From positions 1 through 64,000 of the forward strand of contig CAYOQR010000013.1 of the NCBI GenBank assembly GCA_964406155.1: a stretch of DNA of 64,000 bases, given 5' to 3'. The position numbers were made by a program, and so were the translations under genes. The notes below the pieces were generated by a model. The model ran no database searches, was not told the origin of the DNA, and saw nothing but the letters and a program-made list of their open reading frames with translations. This document shows positions 51,672 to 59,504 of the stretch, one piece after another. Each line of letters begins with the position of its first letter. Position 1 is the first letter of the stretch. This DNA comes from Dongia_B sp964406155 (GTDB taxonomy: Bacteria; Pseudomonadota; Alphaproteobacteria; Dongiales; Dongiaceae).

Positions 51672-52154
51672 ATGCGCAAGAGATTTCTCGTGGCGAGCGC
51701 GGCAATTCTGTCCATCGGCATCGGCGCTGCTCAGATAGATGCCGCTCGGGCCGGCAGCGGCGGCGTCAATGTGGGCGCCCTGACCTGCCATGTTGCTTCC
51801 GGCGTCAGCTTCATCTTCGGTTCCTCCCGCGACATGAATTGCGTCTTCTCGCGCCCCGATGGCCAGAAGGAAAGCTATCGCGGCGAGATCAAGCGCTACG
51901 GCATCGATATCGGCTATGTCCGGTCGGCGGAGATCGTCTGGGGTGTCTTTGCCCCCAGCGGCAACATTGCACCGGGCTCACTCGTCGGCACCTATGTCGG
52001 CGGCAGCGCCAATGTGACGGCCGGCGTCGGTCTCGGCGCCAATGCCCTGATCGGCGGCAGCAGCAAGACGATCTCGCTGCAGCCCCTCAGCCTGGAAGGC
52101 AATACCGGCCTCAATATCGCCGGCGGCATCGGCGAGATCGAATTGCGTCGCTGA
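51672..52154 (+). CDS. DUF992 secreted protein (copy 2)
   Basis: 160 residues from ATG 51672 (CGGAGG upstream; a start at 51615 is unlikely). Signal peptide, then the same domain as the upstream gene: 'GVNVGALTCHVASGVSFIFGSSRDMNCVFSRPDG', 'YRGEIKRYGIDIGYV', 'ISLQPLSLEGNTGLNIAGGI'. Both Cys are kept. A tandem paralogue, separated from copy 1 by 224 bp, so it probably has its own promoter. Confidence 0.9.
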   Translation: MRKRFLVASAAILSIGIGAAQIDAARAGSGGVNVGALTCHVASGVSFIFGSSRDMNCVFSRPDGQKESYRGEIKRYGIDIGYVRSAEIVWGVFAPSGNIAPGSLVGTYVGGSANVTAGVGLGANALIGGSSKTISLQPLSLEGNTGLNIAGGIGEIELRR

Positions 52155-52256
52155 TCCGACATCCTCCGGCGACATCACACAGCGATAATAACGGGCTTTG
52201 CATCCGCGATCCGGCAGCGCATCATGCGCCGACCTGACGATCGAAGGATGCGCGAC

Positions 52257-54065
52257 ATGCCGGATTACCAACCGCCGCTCGACGATATTCGCTTCACCTT
52301 GCGGCATATCGCCGGTCTGGAGGCCATCGCGCAATTGCCGTGCTATCAGGAAGCCAGCCCAGATACCTGCGATGCCATTCTCGAAGAGGCGGGAAAATTC
52401 GCGCAATCGGTTCTCGCACCGCTCAATCGCTCCGGCGATATGGAGCGTGTCACGCTGAGCGGCGACAAGGTTGTGATGCCGGCAGGCTTCGCCGATGCCT
52501 ATCGCCAATATGTCGAAGCCGGATGGAACTCCGTCGCCTTCGATCCCGATTTCGGCGGCCAGGGCATGCCCTGGGCCCTGACTACCGCCCTGCAGGAAAT
52601 CTGGAACGCCGCCAATATGGCCTTTTCGCTCTGCCCGCTGCTGACGCAAGGCGCGGTCGAAGCCCTGCAGATTCATGGCAGCGCCGCGCAGAAGGCGACC
52701 TATCTCGCACCGCTGATCGCCGGGCACTGGACCGGCACGATGAATCTGACCGAACCGCAGGCGGGGTCCGATCTCGGCGCCTTGAAGACCAAAGCCGAGC
52801 CGGCCTGGTCCGCCGACCAGGGCGACCACTACCGCATCACCGGGCAGAAGATCTTCATCACCTATGGCGATCACGACATGGCGGAGAATGTCATCCATTT
52901 CGTGCTCGCCCGCCTGCCGGATGCGCCGGCCGGCTCGAAGGGCATCTCGCTCTTCATCGTGCCGAAATACCTGGTGAACAAGGATGGCAGCCTGGGTGCG
53001 CGCAACGACCTGCGCGCCGTCGCCCTGGAACATAAGCTCGGCATCCATGCGAGCCCGACCTGCGTGATGGCCTATGGCGATCAGGGCGGTGCCACCGGCT
53101 ATCTGGTGGGCGAGGCCAATCGCGGCCTGGAATACATGTTCGTCATGATGAACAATGCCCGTCTTGCCGTTGGCGTCCAGGGCCTCGCCATCGCCGACCG
53201 CGCCTTGCAGGCCGCGCGGGCATATGCCGGGGAACGCGTCCAAGGCACCTCGCCCGGCGCCGATCCCAAGTCTGGCGCAACGCCCGGGGCACGGCCGCCG
53301 ATCCGTCACCATCCCGATATCCGGCGCAATCTGCTCACCATGCGGGCCTGGACCGAGGCGGCGCGCTGCCTGATCTATTTCGCCGCCGGCATGCTGGACC
53401 GCGCCAAGCGCCATCCGGATGCCGCCGAGCGCGCGAGCTATCAGGCCCTGGTCGATCTGCTGATTCCCATCGCCAAGGCCTGGTCGACCGATCGCGGCGT
53501 TACTGTCGCCTCGCTCGGCATCCAGGTGCATGGCGGCGCCGGCTTCATCGAGGAAACCGGTGTCGCGCAATTCTATCGCGATGCCCGCATCGCGCCGATC
53601 TATGAAGGCACCAACGGCATCCAGGCCATCGACCTGCTCGGCCGCAAGGTGTTGCGCGACGGCGGGCGGACCGCCCATGGCCTGATCGGGACGATGACGA
53701 CGACATTGAAAAGCCTGGAAGCGAGCGAGGATGTAGCGATCCGCAATCTGGCCGGCAACCTCAAGACCGCCATCGCCGGCCTTGGCCGGGCGACGGATCA
53801 CCTCTTGAAGCTCGGCGCGAGCGATATGCCGCGCGCCTTGGCCGGTGCGACACCCTATCTCGACCTGTTTGGCCTGACCCTGGGCGGTTGGCTGCTGGCG
53901 AAATCGGCGCTTGCCGCGGCCGAGGCCAAGGACCGATTGCTGCCGGCAAAGCGGGCTGTCGCCACTTTCTATATGGCCAATCTGCTGCCCCAGGCCCTGG
54001 CCCAGGAGATCGCCGTGATCGAGGGGGGAGACAGCACGCTCGCCCTGGCGCCCGAAGAGATCTGA
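52257..54065 (+). CDS. Acyl-CoA dehydrogenase, long form with C-terminal domain (DmdC-like)
   Basis: 602 residues from ATG 52257 (ATGs at 52224 and 52248 are alternatives). Short N-terminal extension, then ACAD N, middle and C domains: 'GTMNLTEPQAGSDLGALKTKAEP', 'KIFITYGDHDMAENVIHFVLARL', 'EHKLGIHASPTCVMAYGD', 'GIQVHGGAGFIEETGVAQFYRDARIAPIYEGTNGIQAIDLLGRKV' (catalytic Glu in YEGTNGIQ). An extra 120-residue C-terminal helical domain follows. The architecture matches DmdC-type (3-methylmercaptopropionyl-CoA) dehydrogenases, though most homologues act on unknown acyl-CoAs. Confidence 0.92.
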   Translation: MPDYQPPLDDIRFTLRHIAGLEAIAQLPCYQEASPDTCDAILEEAGKFAQSVLAPLNRSGDMERVTLSGDKVVMPAGFADAYRQYVEAGWNSVAFDPDFGGQGMPWALTTALQEIWNAANMAFSLCPLLTQGAVEALQIHGSAAQKATYLAPLIAGHWTGTMNLTEPQAGSDLGALKTKAEPAWSADQGDHYRITGQKIFITYGDHDMAENVIHFVLARLPDAPAGSKGISLFIVPKYLVNKDGSLGARNDLRAVALEHKLGIHASPTCVMAYGDQGGATGYLVGEANRGLEYMFVMMNNARLAVGVQGLAIADRALQAARAYAGERVQGTSPGADPKSGATPGARPPIRHHPDIRRNLLTMRAWTEAARCLIYFAAGMLDRAKRHPDAAERASYQALVDLLIPIAKAWSTDRGVTVASLGIQVHGGAGFIEETGVAQFYRDARIAPIYEGTNGIQAIDLLGRKVLRDGGRTAHGLIGTMTTTLKSLEASEDVAIRNLAGNLKTAIAGLGRATDHLLKLGASDMPRALAGATPYLDLFGLTLGGWLLAKSALAAAEAKDRLLPAKRAVATFYMANLLPQALAQEIAVIEGGDSTLALAPEEI

Positions 54066-54107
54066 CGCGGAGGCATGACCCGGAAATCTGGCGCGGAGAT
54101 CTGACGC
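54057..54107. repeat. 12-bp repeat spanning the acyl-CoA dehydrogenase stop
   Basis: GAGATCTGACGC at 54057-54068 (contains the stop TGA) recurs perfectly at 54096-54107, 39 bp later, so the second copy has the stop in the same frame. A diverged third copy (ATCTGGCGCGGAG) lies between at 54086-54098. Confidence 0.75.
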
Positions 54108-54208
54108 AGTCGTGTAGGTCCGGCAGGCGGGAATGGATCGACAAGCGGGGCGCAACCGGCTACCAAATTGGGACCGTTAACACTCACCCCGGATCATAGA
54201 GTTGCCCG

Positions 54209-55792
54209 ATGCCTGACCATCCCCGCAAGGTCCTGCTGATTTCCGCCGATCAATGGCGCGGCGAATGCCTCTCGGCGGTCGGACACCCCATGATCAAGAC
54301 GCCCAATCTGGATGCGCTGGCGGCGGAAAGCGTGCTGTTCAAGCGGCATTACACCGTCTGCGCGCCCTGCGGCCCGTCGCGCACCAGCCTGCTGACCGGC
54401 ATGTATCTGATGAACCATCGCTCGGGCCGCAACGGCACGCCGCTCGACGCCCGCCATACCAATCTGGCGCTGGAGGCCCGCAAGGCCGGCTTTGATCCGA
54501 CCCTGTTCGGCTATACCGACACCAGCCAGGATCCGCGCACCAGGGTGCCGGGCGATCCGGCCTTGCGCACGTATGAAGGCGTGATGCCCGGCTTCACTGT
54601 CGGCATGCAACTGCCCGACCACATGGCGCCGTGGATCGCCGATCTGAAGGCCAAGGGCTATCGCTTCCATGGCCGCACTGATGTCTACAAGCCGCGCCAG
54701 GATGTGCCCCTGCCGGCCGGGCGTGGGCACAATTACCTGCCGACCATCTTCACCGCCGCTGACAGCGAAACCACCTTCATGGCCGATACCGTGCTGAAAT
54801 GGCTGTCGGTGCGGCAGGATCAGGATTGGTTCGTGCATTGCGTCTTCCTGCGGCCGCATCCGCCGGTCATCGCGCCCGAGCCCTATAACGCGATATACGA
54901 TCCGGCCGATATCTCCTTGCCGCAGCGCAAGGCGACGCCGGCCGAGGAAGCGGCGCAGCATCCGCATCTCAAATTGTGGATCGACGCCCTGGCCGGGCGC
55001 TCCGGCTATGACGAGCACAATCCGAACAATCTCGTGCACATGGATGAGCTCAATCTGCGGCAGATGCGGGCGACCTATTACGCCATGATCACTCAGGTCG
55101 ACGATCAGATCGGCCGCCTGATCGCCCATCTGAAAGAGACCGGCGAATACGACAACACGCTGATCGTCTTCACCTGCGATCACGCGGAAATGGGCGGCGA
55201 TCATTACACCTGGGGCAAGGAAACCTATTTCGAACAGAGCTTCCACATTCCCCTGATCATCCATGATCCGCGCCGCGCCGCCGACCGGGCGCGCGGCAGC
55301 CAGGTCGATCTCTTCACCGAATCGGTCGATATCGTACCGACCATCCTCGACTGGCTGGGCCGCGATATCCCGGCGCAATGCGACGGCCAGTCGCTGCTGC
55401 CCTTCCTCGAAGGCGCCAGCCCGGCCGATTGGCGCCAGGAGGTGCATTACGAGATCGATTTCCGCTACACGCCCAATCTGCCGCGCCTCGATGCCGAAAC
55501 CAGCCTCGGCCTGAAGCCGGATGAGTGCTATCTGACGGCGATTCGCGACAGGCACTACAAATATGTCCATTTCGCCGCCTTGCCGCCGCTGCTCTTCGAC
55601 ATGGAGCGCGACCCGGCCGAAATGAACAATCTCGCCGACCGCCCGGAACATGCGGCCACGGTTCTGCGTTATGCTCAGAAGATGCTGAGCTGGCGCATGC
55701 GCCATGCCGACCGCACGCTGGCCAATCTCCATCTCAGCGAGCAGGGCGTGTTCGACGGCCGCAAACGCGCGCTTGTCGCTTCCAGTCAGTAA
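54209..55792 (+). CDS. Sulfatase / phosphonate monoester hydrolase family protein
   Basis: 527 residues. Alkaline-phosphatase superfamily: N-terminal metal Asp14 ('LISADQWRGECLSAVGHP'), nucleophile motif CxPxR at C54 ('CAPCGPSRTSLLTG'), whose Cys is normally converted to formylglycine, and the second metal site 'VFTCDHAEMGGDHYTWGKETYFEQSFHIPLIIHDP'. The CGPSR variant with a preceding Cys resembles the phosphonate monoester hydrolase branch more than choline sulfatase. No signal peptide. It heads an apparent operon with pgm, pgi and dimethylformamidase-like genes. Confidence 0.9.
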   Translation: MPDHPRKVLLISADQWRGECLSAVGHPMIKTPNLDALAAESVLFKRHYTVCAPCGPSRTSLLTGMYLMNHRSGRNGTPLDARHTNLALEARKAGFDPTLFGYTDTSQDPRTRVPGDPALRTYEGVMPGFTVGMQLPDHMAPWIADLKAKGYRFHGRTDVYKPRQDVPLPAGRGHNYLPTIFTAADSETTFMADTVLKWLSVRQDQDWFVHCVFLRPHPPVIAPEPYNAIYDPADISLPQRKATPAEEAAQHPHLKLWIDALAGRSGYDEHNPNNLVHMDELNLRQMRATYYAMITQVDDQIGRLIAHLKETGEYDNTLIVFTCDHAEMGGDHYTWGKETYFEQSFHIPLIIHDPRRAADRARGSQVDLFTESVDIVPTILDWLGRDIPAQCDGQSLLPFLEGASPADWRQEVHYEIDFRYTPNLPRLDAETSLGLKPDECYLTAIRDRHYKYVHFAALPPLLFDMERDPAEMNNLADRPEHAATVLRYAQKMLSWRMRHADRTLANLHLSEQGVFDGRKRALVASSQ

Positions 55793-55810
55793 TCCAGCAC
55801 GGGAAACCGC

Positions 55811-57454
55811 ATGATCCGAACCATCGACTGCCAGCCGTTCGCCGACCAGCGCCCCGGGACATCGGGCCTGCGCAAGAAGGTCAAGGTCTTCCAGCAGCCG
55901 CATTACCTGGCGGCCTTCGTCCAGTCGATCTTTGACGTCCTGGAACAGGATGCCGCCGGTGGCAATGCCGGCAAGACATTGGTGCTCGGCGGCGATGGAC
56001 GCTATTTCAACCGCGAGGCCGTCGATCTCATCCTGCGCATCGCCGCCGCCAACGGCGTTGGCCACATCCTGCTCGGCCAGGGCGGCCTGCTCTCGACCCC
56101 GGCGGTCAGTTGCATCATCCGCAAGCACAAGGCGCATGGCGGCATCGTGCTCTCGGCCAGCCACAATCCCGGCGGTCCCGATGGCGATTTCGGCATCAAA
56201 TACAATATCGGTAACGGCGGACCGGCACCGGAGAAGCTGACCGAGGCCATCTTCGCGCGCTCGAAGGAAATCACCCGCTACAAGCTGATGGAAGGGCCGG
56301 CCATCGACCCCACACGCCTCGGCCGGCAGACGCTAGGCGAGATGACGGTGGAGGTTATCGATTCCGTCGCCGATTACGCCGAATTGATGCAGCAGCTATT
56401 CGATTTCGACCGGATCAAGGATCTCGTCAAATCCGGCTTCGACCTGCGCTTCGATGCCATGCATGCGATCACCGGTCCCTATGCCAAGCGCATTCTTGGC
56501 GACATGCTGGGTGTCAAATCCACCTGGCTGCTGAATGCGACACCTAAGGAAGATTTCGGCGGCCATCATCCCGACCCCAATCCGGCTCACGCCGAAGAGC
56601 TGATGGCACTGCTCTGGCAGGAGAACGGACCGGTCTTCGGCGCCGCGTCCGATGGCGATGGCGACCGCAACATGATCCTCGGGCGCCGGCTCGCCGTCTC
56701 GCCCAGCGACAGCCTGGCGGTGCTGGCCGCCAATGCCAAGCTGGTGCCCGGCTATCGCCAGGGCCTCAGCGGTATCGCCCGGTCGATGCCGACCAGTCAG
56801 GCCGCCGATGCCGTCGCCAAGGCGCTGAACATTCCCTGCTTCGAGACGCCGACCGGCTGGAAGTTCTTCGGCAACCTGCTGGATGCCGACCGCGCCACGC
56901 TCTGCGGCGAGGAGAGCTACGGCACCAGTTCCAACCATGTACGCGAGAAGGACGGGCTCTGGGCGGTTCTGTTCTGGCTGAACCTGATCGCCGCGCGCGG
57001 CCAATCGGTCAGCGAGATCATGCGCGATCACTGGCGGCAATTCGGCCGGCATTATTATTCGCGCCACGATTACGAGGCGCTCGACAGCGACGTCGCCAAC
57101 CGGATCGTCGAGACCTTGCGCGGCGAGACCGCCAAGCTGGCAGGCCGGCAATTCGGCGGTCGCACCTTGCAGGCTGCCGACGATTTCACCTATCACGATC
57201 CGATCGACGGCTCGACCAGTGCCAAGCAGGGCCTGCGCCTGATGTTCGCCGATGGCGCCCGCATCGTCGTGCGGCTCTCCGGCACCGGCACCGAAGGTGC
57301 AACCTTGCGCCTCTATCTCGAAAGCTATCAACCCGATGCGGCGAAACACGACCTCGATCCGCAGGTGGCCTTGGCCGACCTGATCGAGATCTCCGAGAAC
57401 GTGATCGGCATCAAGCGGCAATCCGGCCGCCAGCAACCCGATGTGGTGACATGA
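55811..57454 (+). CDS. pgm: Phosphoglucomutase (alpha-D-glucose type)
   Basis: 547 residues, as E. coli-type Pgm. Phosphoserine loop 'VLSASHNPGGPDGDFGIKYN', metal-binding 'ASDGDGDRNMILG', sugar-binding 'LCGEESYGTSSNHVREKDGLWAV' and the C-terminal phosphate-binding 'VVRLSGTGTEGATLRLYLE'. It interconverts glucose-1-phosphate and glucose-6-phosphate. It starts 18 bp after the sulfatase and its stop overlaps pgi (ATGA). Confidence 0.96.
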   Translation: MIRTIDCQPFADQRPGTSGLRKKVKVFQQPHYLAAFVQSIFDVLEQDAAGGNAGKTLVLGGDGRYFNREAVDLILRIAAANGVGHILLGQGGLLSTPAVSCIIRKHKAHGGIVLSASHNPGGPDGDFGIKYNIGNGGPAPEKLTEAIFARSKEITRYKLMEGPAIDPTRLGRQTLGEMTVEVIDSVADYAELMQQLFDFDRIKDLVKSGFDLRFDAMHAITGPYAKRILGDMLGVKSTWLLNATPKEDFGGHHPDPNPAHAEELMALLWQENGPVFGAASDGDGDRNMILGRRLAVSPSDSLAVLAANAKLVPGYRQGLSGIARSMPTSQAADAVAKALNIPCFETPTGWKFFGNLLDADRATLCGEESYGTSSNHVREKDGLWAVLFWLNLIAARGQSVSEIMRDHWRQFGRHYYSRHDYEALDSDVANRIVETLRGETAKLAGRQFGGRTLQAADDFTYHDPIDGSTSAKQGLRLMFADGARIVVRLSGTGTEGATLRLYLESYQPDAAKHDLDPQVALADLIEISENVIGIKRQSGRQQPDVVT

Positions 57455-59109
57455 CGGAACTCTGCCATACCCCCGACTGGATCGCCCTGGAGCAGCATCA
57501 GCGCGAGATCGCCAAGTTGCATCTGCGCGACCTCTTCGCCGCCGATCCGCAACGTTTCCAGAAATTCCATGCCCGTCTCGCCACGGGGCTTGGCGACTCC
57601 AGCGGCGAACTGGTGCTCGACTTCTCGAAGAACCGGCTGACCGACGAAACGCTGCCGATGCTTTTCGATCTTGCCCGCGCGGCGGATCTCGAGGGCTGGC
57701 GCCGGCGTCTCTTCGCCGGCGAGAAGATCAACGGCACGGAGAACCGCGCCGTCCTGCATGTGGCGCTGCGCAATCGCTCCAACCGGCCGGTCCTGGTCGA
57801 TGGCGCCGATGTCATGCCGGGCGTCAATGCCGTACTGGGTAAATTGCGCGATTTCGCCGAACGGGTCCGCAACGGTATCTGGCGTGGCGCCACCGGCGAG
57901 CGTATCCGTCATGTCGTCAATATCGGCATCGGCGGGTCCGATCTCGGCCCGGCCATGGTGACCCAGGCCCTGCGCCGTTTCCGCCATCCGGAGATGGCTT
58001 TCCACTTCGTCTCCAATATCGACGGCGCCCATCTCGAAGCCGTGCTCGATCAGGTTGCGGCGGAGGAAACTCTTTTTATCGTCTCCTCCAAGACTTTCAC
58101 CACCCAGGAGACGATGACCAATGCCCGCAGTGCCCGCGCCTGGCTGACCCAGCGCGTTACCGCGCCCGATGCCGTGGCCAAACATTTCGTCGCCGTCTCC
58201 ACCAATGCCAAGGGTGTCGCCGAATTCGGCATCGATGGCGCCAATATGTTCGAGTTCTGGGACTGGGTCGGCGGCCGCTACTCACTCTGGTCGGCGATCG
58301 GCCTCCCCATTCTGCTGTCAATCGGCTGGGACAGGTTCGAGCAGTTGCTGGCCGGCGCCCATGCCATGGACCGGCATTTCGCAGAAGCACCGCTGGAAGG
58401 CAATCTGCCGGTGATCCTGGCCCTGATCGGCCTCTGGTATGTCAATTTCTGGCAGGCCGAAAGCGTCGCCGTCCTGCCCTATGCCCAGGACCTCGCCCGA
58501 CTGCCGGCCTATCTGCAGCAGGCGGATATGGAGAGCAACGGCAAGGGCACGACCCGCGACGGCAAACCGGCCGAGACCTTGACCGGGCCGATCCTGTGGG
58601 GCGAGGCTGGCACCAATGGGCAGCACGCGTTCTATCAGCTCATTCACCAGGGTACCCATCTCATCCCCTGCGATTTCATCCTGGCCGCCCAGGATGATGG
58701 TACCTTCGCCGACCATCATCGCCTGCTGATGGCCAATTGCCTGGCCCAGACACAGGCGCTGATGCTGGGCAAAACGGCGGACGAAGTGCGGCACGAAATG
58801 TCGGCTGCCGGCCTGGACGAGGCGAAGATCCGCCAGCTCCTGCCCTTCCGCACGTTCCCGGGCAACCGTCCCAGCAACACGATCCTGCTGCGCCGGCTCG
58901 ATCCCTATCATCTCGGCATGCTGATCGCGCTCTATGAGCATAAGATCTTCGTGCAGGGCATCCTCTGGGAGGTCTATTCCTTCGATCAGTGGGGCGTCGA
59001 ACTCGGCAAGCAACTGGCAGGCGATATTCTGAACGGCGCCGGCGCACGACGGGACGGATCGACAGAGGGCCTGCTCGCTCTTTATGATGCGCTCCGCGCC
59101 GGAACATAA
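57451..59109 (+). CDS. pgi: Glucose-6-phosphate isomerase
   Basis: 552 residues. Signatures: 'VVNIGIGGSDLGPAMVTQAL', 'SKTFTTQETMTNA', 'FEFWDWVGGRYSLWSAIGLPI' and 'GNRPSNTILLRRLDPYHLGMLIALYEHKIFVQGILWEVYSFDQWGVELGK' with the catalytic His and Lys. It converts glucose-6-phosphate to fructose-6-phosphate. Start overlaps the pgm stop by four bases. Confidence 0.97.
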   Translation: MTELCHTPDWIALEQHQREIAKLHLRDLFAADPQRFQKFHARLATGLGDSSGELVLDFSKNRLTDETLPMLFDLARAADLEGWRRRLFAGEKINGTENRAVLHVALRNRSNRPVLVDGADVMPGVNAVLGKLRDFAERVRNGIWRGATGERIRHVVNIGIGGSDLGPAMVTQALRRFRHPEMAFHFVSNIDGAHLEAVLDQVAAEETLFIVSSKTFTTQETMTNARSARAWLTQRVTAPDAVAKHFVAVSTNAKGVAEFGIDGANMFEFWDWVGGRYSLWSAIGLPILLSIGWDRFEQLLAGAHAMDRHFAEAPLEGNLPVILALIGLWYVNFWQAESVAVLPYAQDLARLPAYLQQADMESNGKGTTRDGKPAETLTGPILWGEAGTNGQHAFYQLIHQGTHLIPCDFILAAQDDGTFADHHRLLMANCLAQTQALMLGKTADEVRHEMSAAGLDEAKIRQLLPFRTFPGNRPSNTILLRRLDPYHLGMLIALYEHKIFVQGILWEVYSFDQWGVELGKQLAGDILNGAGARRDGSTEGLLALYDALRAGT

Positions 59110-59135
59110 TTCACAGAACAAGTGGGGAGAATTCC

Positions 59136-59441
59136 GTGTTCAAGATCGACCGCAGCCGCGCCGATTTGGCGGCGGCCTATAAGAAAAATCCGCTGGATCC
59201 CTATCCCAGTGCCGATCTGCAGAAACTGTTGCAGCGCCTGCGCTGGGGCAATGTCCGCAGCCGCGCCATTATCATCTGCACCGTGCCGGAAAAGGAATGG
59301 CATCTCGGCAAGTTGGGCGAACGGCGCGGATTGCCGGTGACCATGGAAGAGCAGGCCTTCCATCGCTATGAAGACGCGCTCTGGGCCTGTTTCCGCGCCC
59401 GCTGGCGTGAAGTTGCCGGGGAAGACTGCCCGGTCGAGTGA
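59136..59441 (+). CDS. N,N-dimethylformamidase small (alpha) subunit-like protein
   Basis: 101 residues from GTG 59136, with GTGGGGAGA upstream. Charged, helical: 'FKIDRSRADLAAAYKKNPLDPYPSADLQKLLQRLRWG', then 'CTVPEKEWHLGKLGERRGLP' and 'FHRYEDALWACFRARW'. It resembles the DMFase alpha subunit, recalled as about 130 residues in characterised enzymes, so this copy appears somewhat short. It is followed after 63 bp by the beta-subunit-like gene, the expected order. In the family the small subunit packs on the large one; no catalysis is expected alone. Confidence 0.78.
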   Translation: MFKIDRSRADLAAAYKKNPLDPYPSADLQKLLQRLRWGNVRSRAIIICTVPEKEWHLGKLGERRGLPVTMEEQAFHRYEDALWACFRARWREVAGEDCPVE

Positions 59442-59504
59442 GCGGGACCATCCCTGCCATCATTCGCGTCTTTCAACCGATCACCTGAAGCAGAGCCAAG
59501 TTCC

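Noticed and set aside
51978..54155. Long minus-strand open frame (about 725 codons) opposite the acyl-CoA dehydrogenase
   Set aside because: The plus strand encodes an unmistakable acyl-CoA dehydrogenase; the mirror frame stays open because of high GC and gives a low-complexity Arg/Gly/Ala/His-rich translation.
54194..56164. Minus-strand open frame of about 656 codons opposite the sulfatase and pgm
   Set aside because: It spans two real genes of the other strand and has no recognisable domain.
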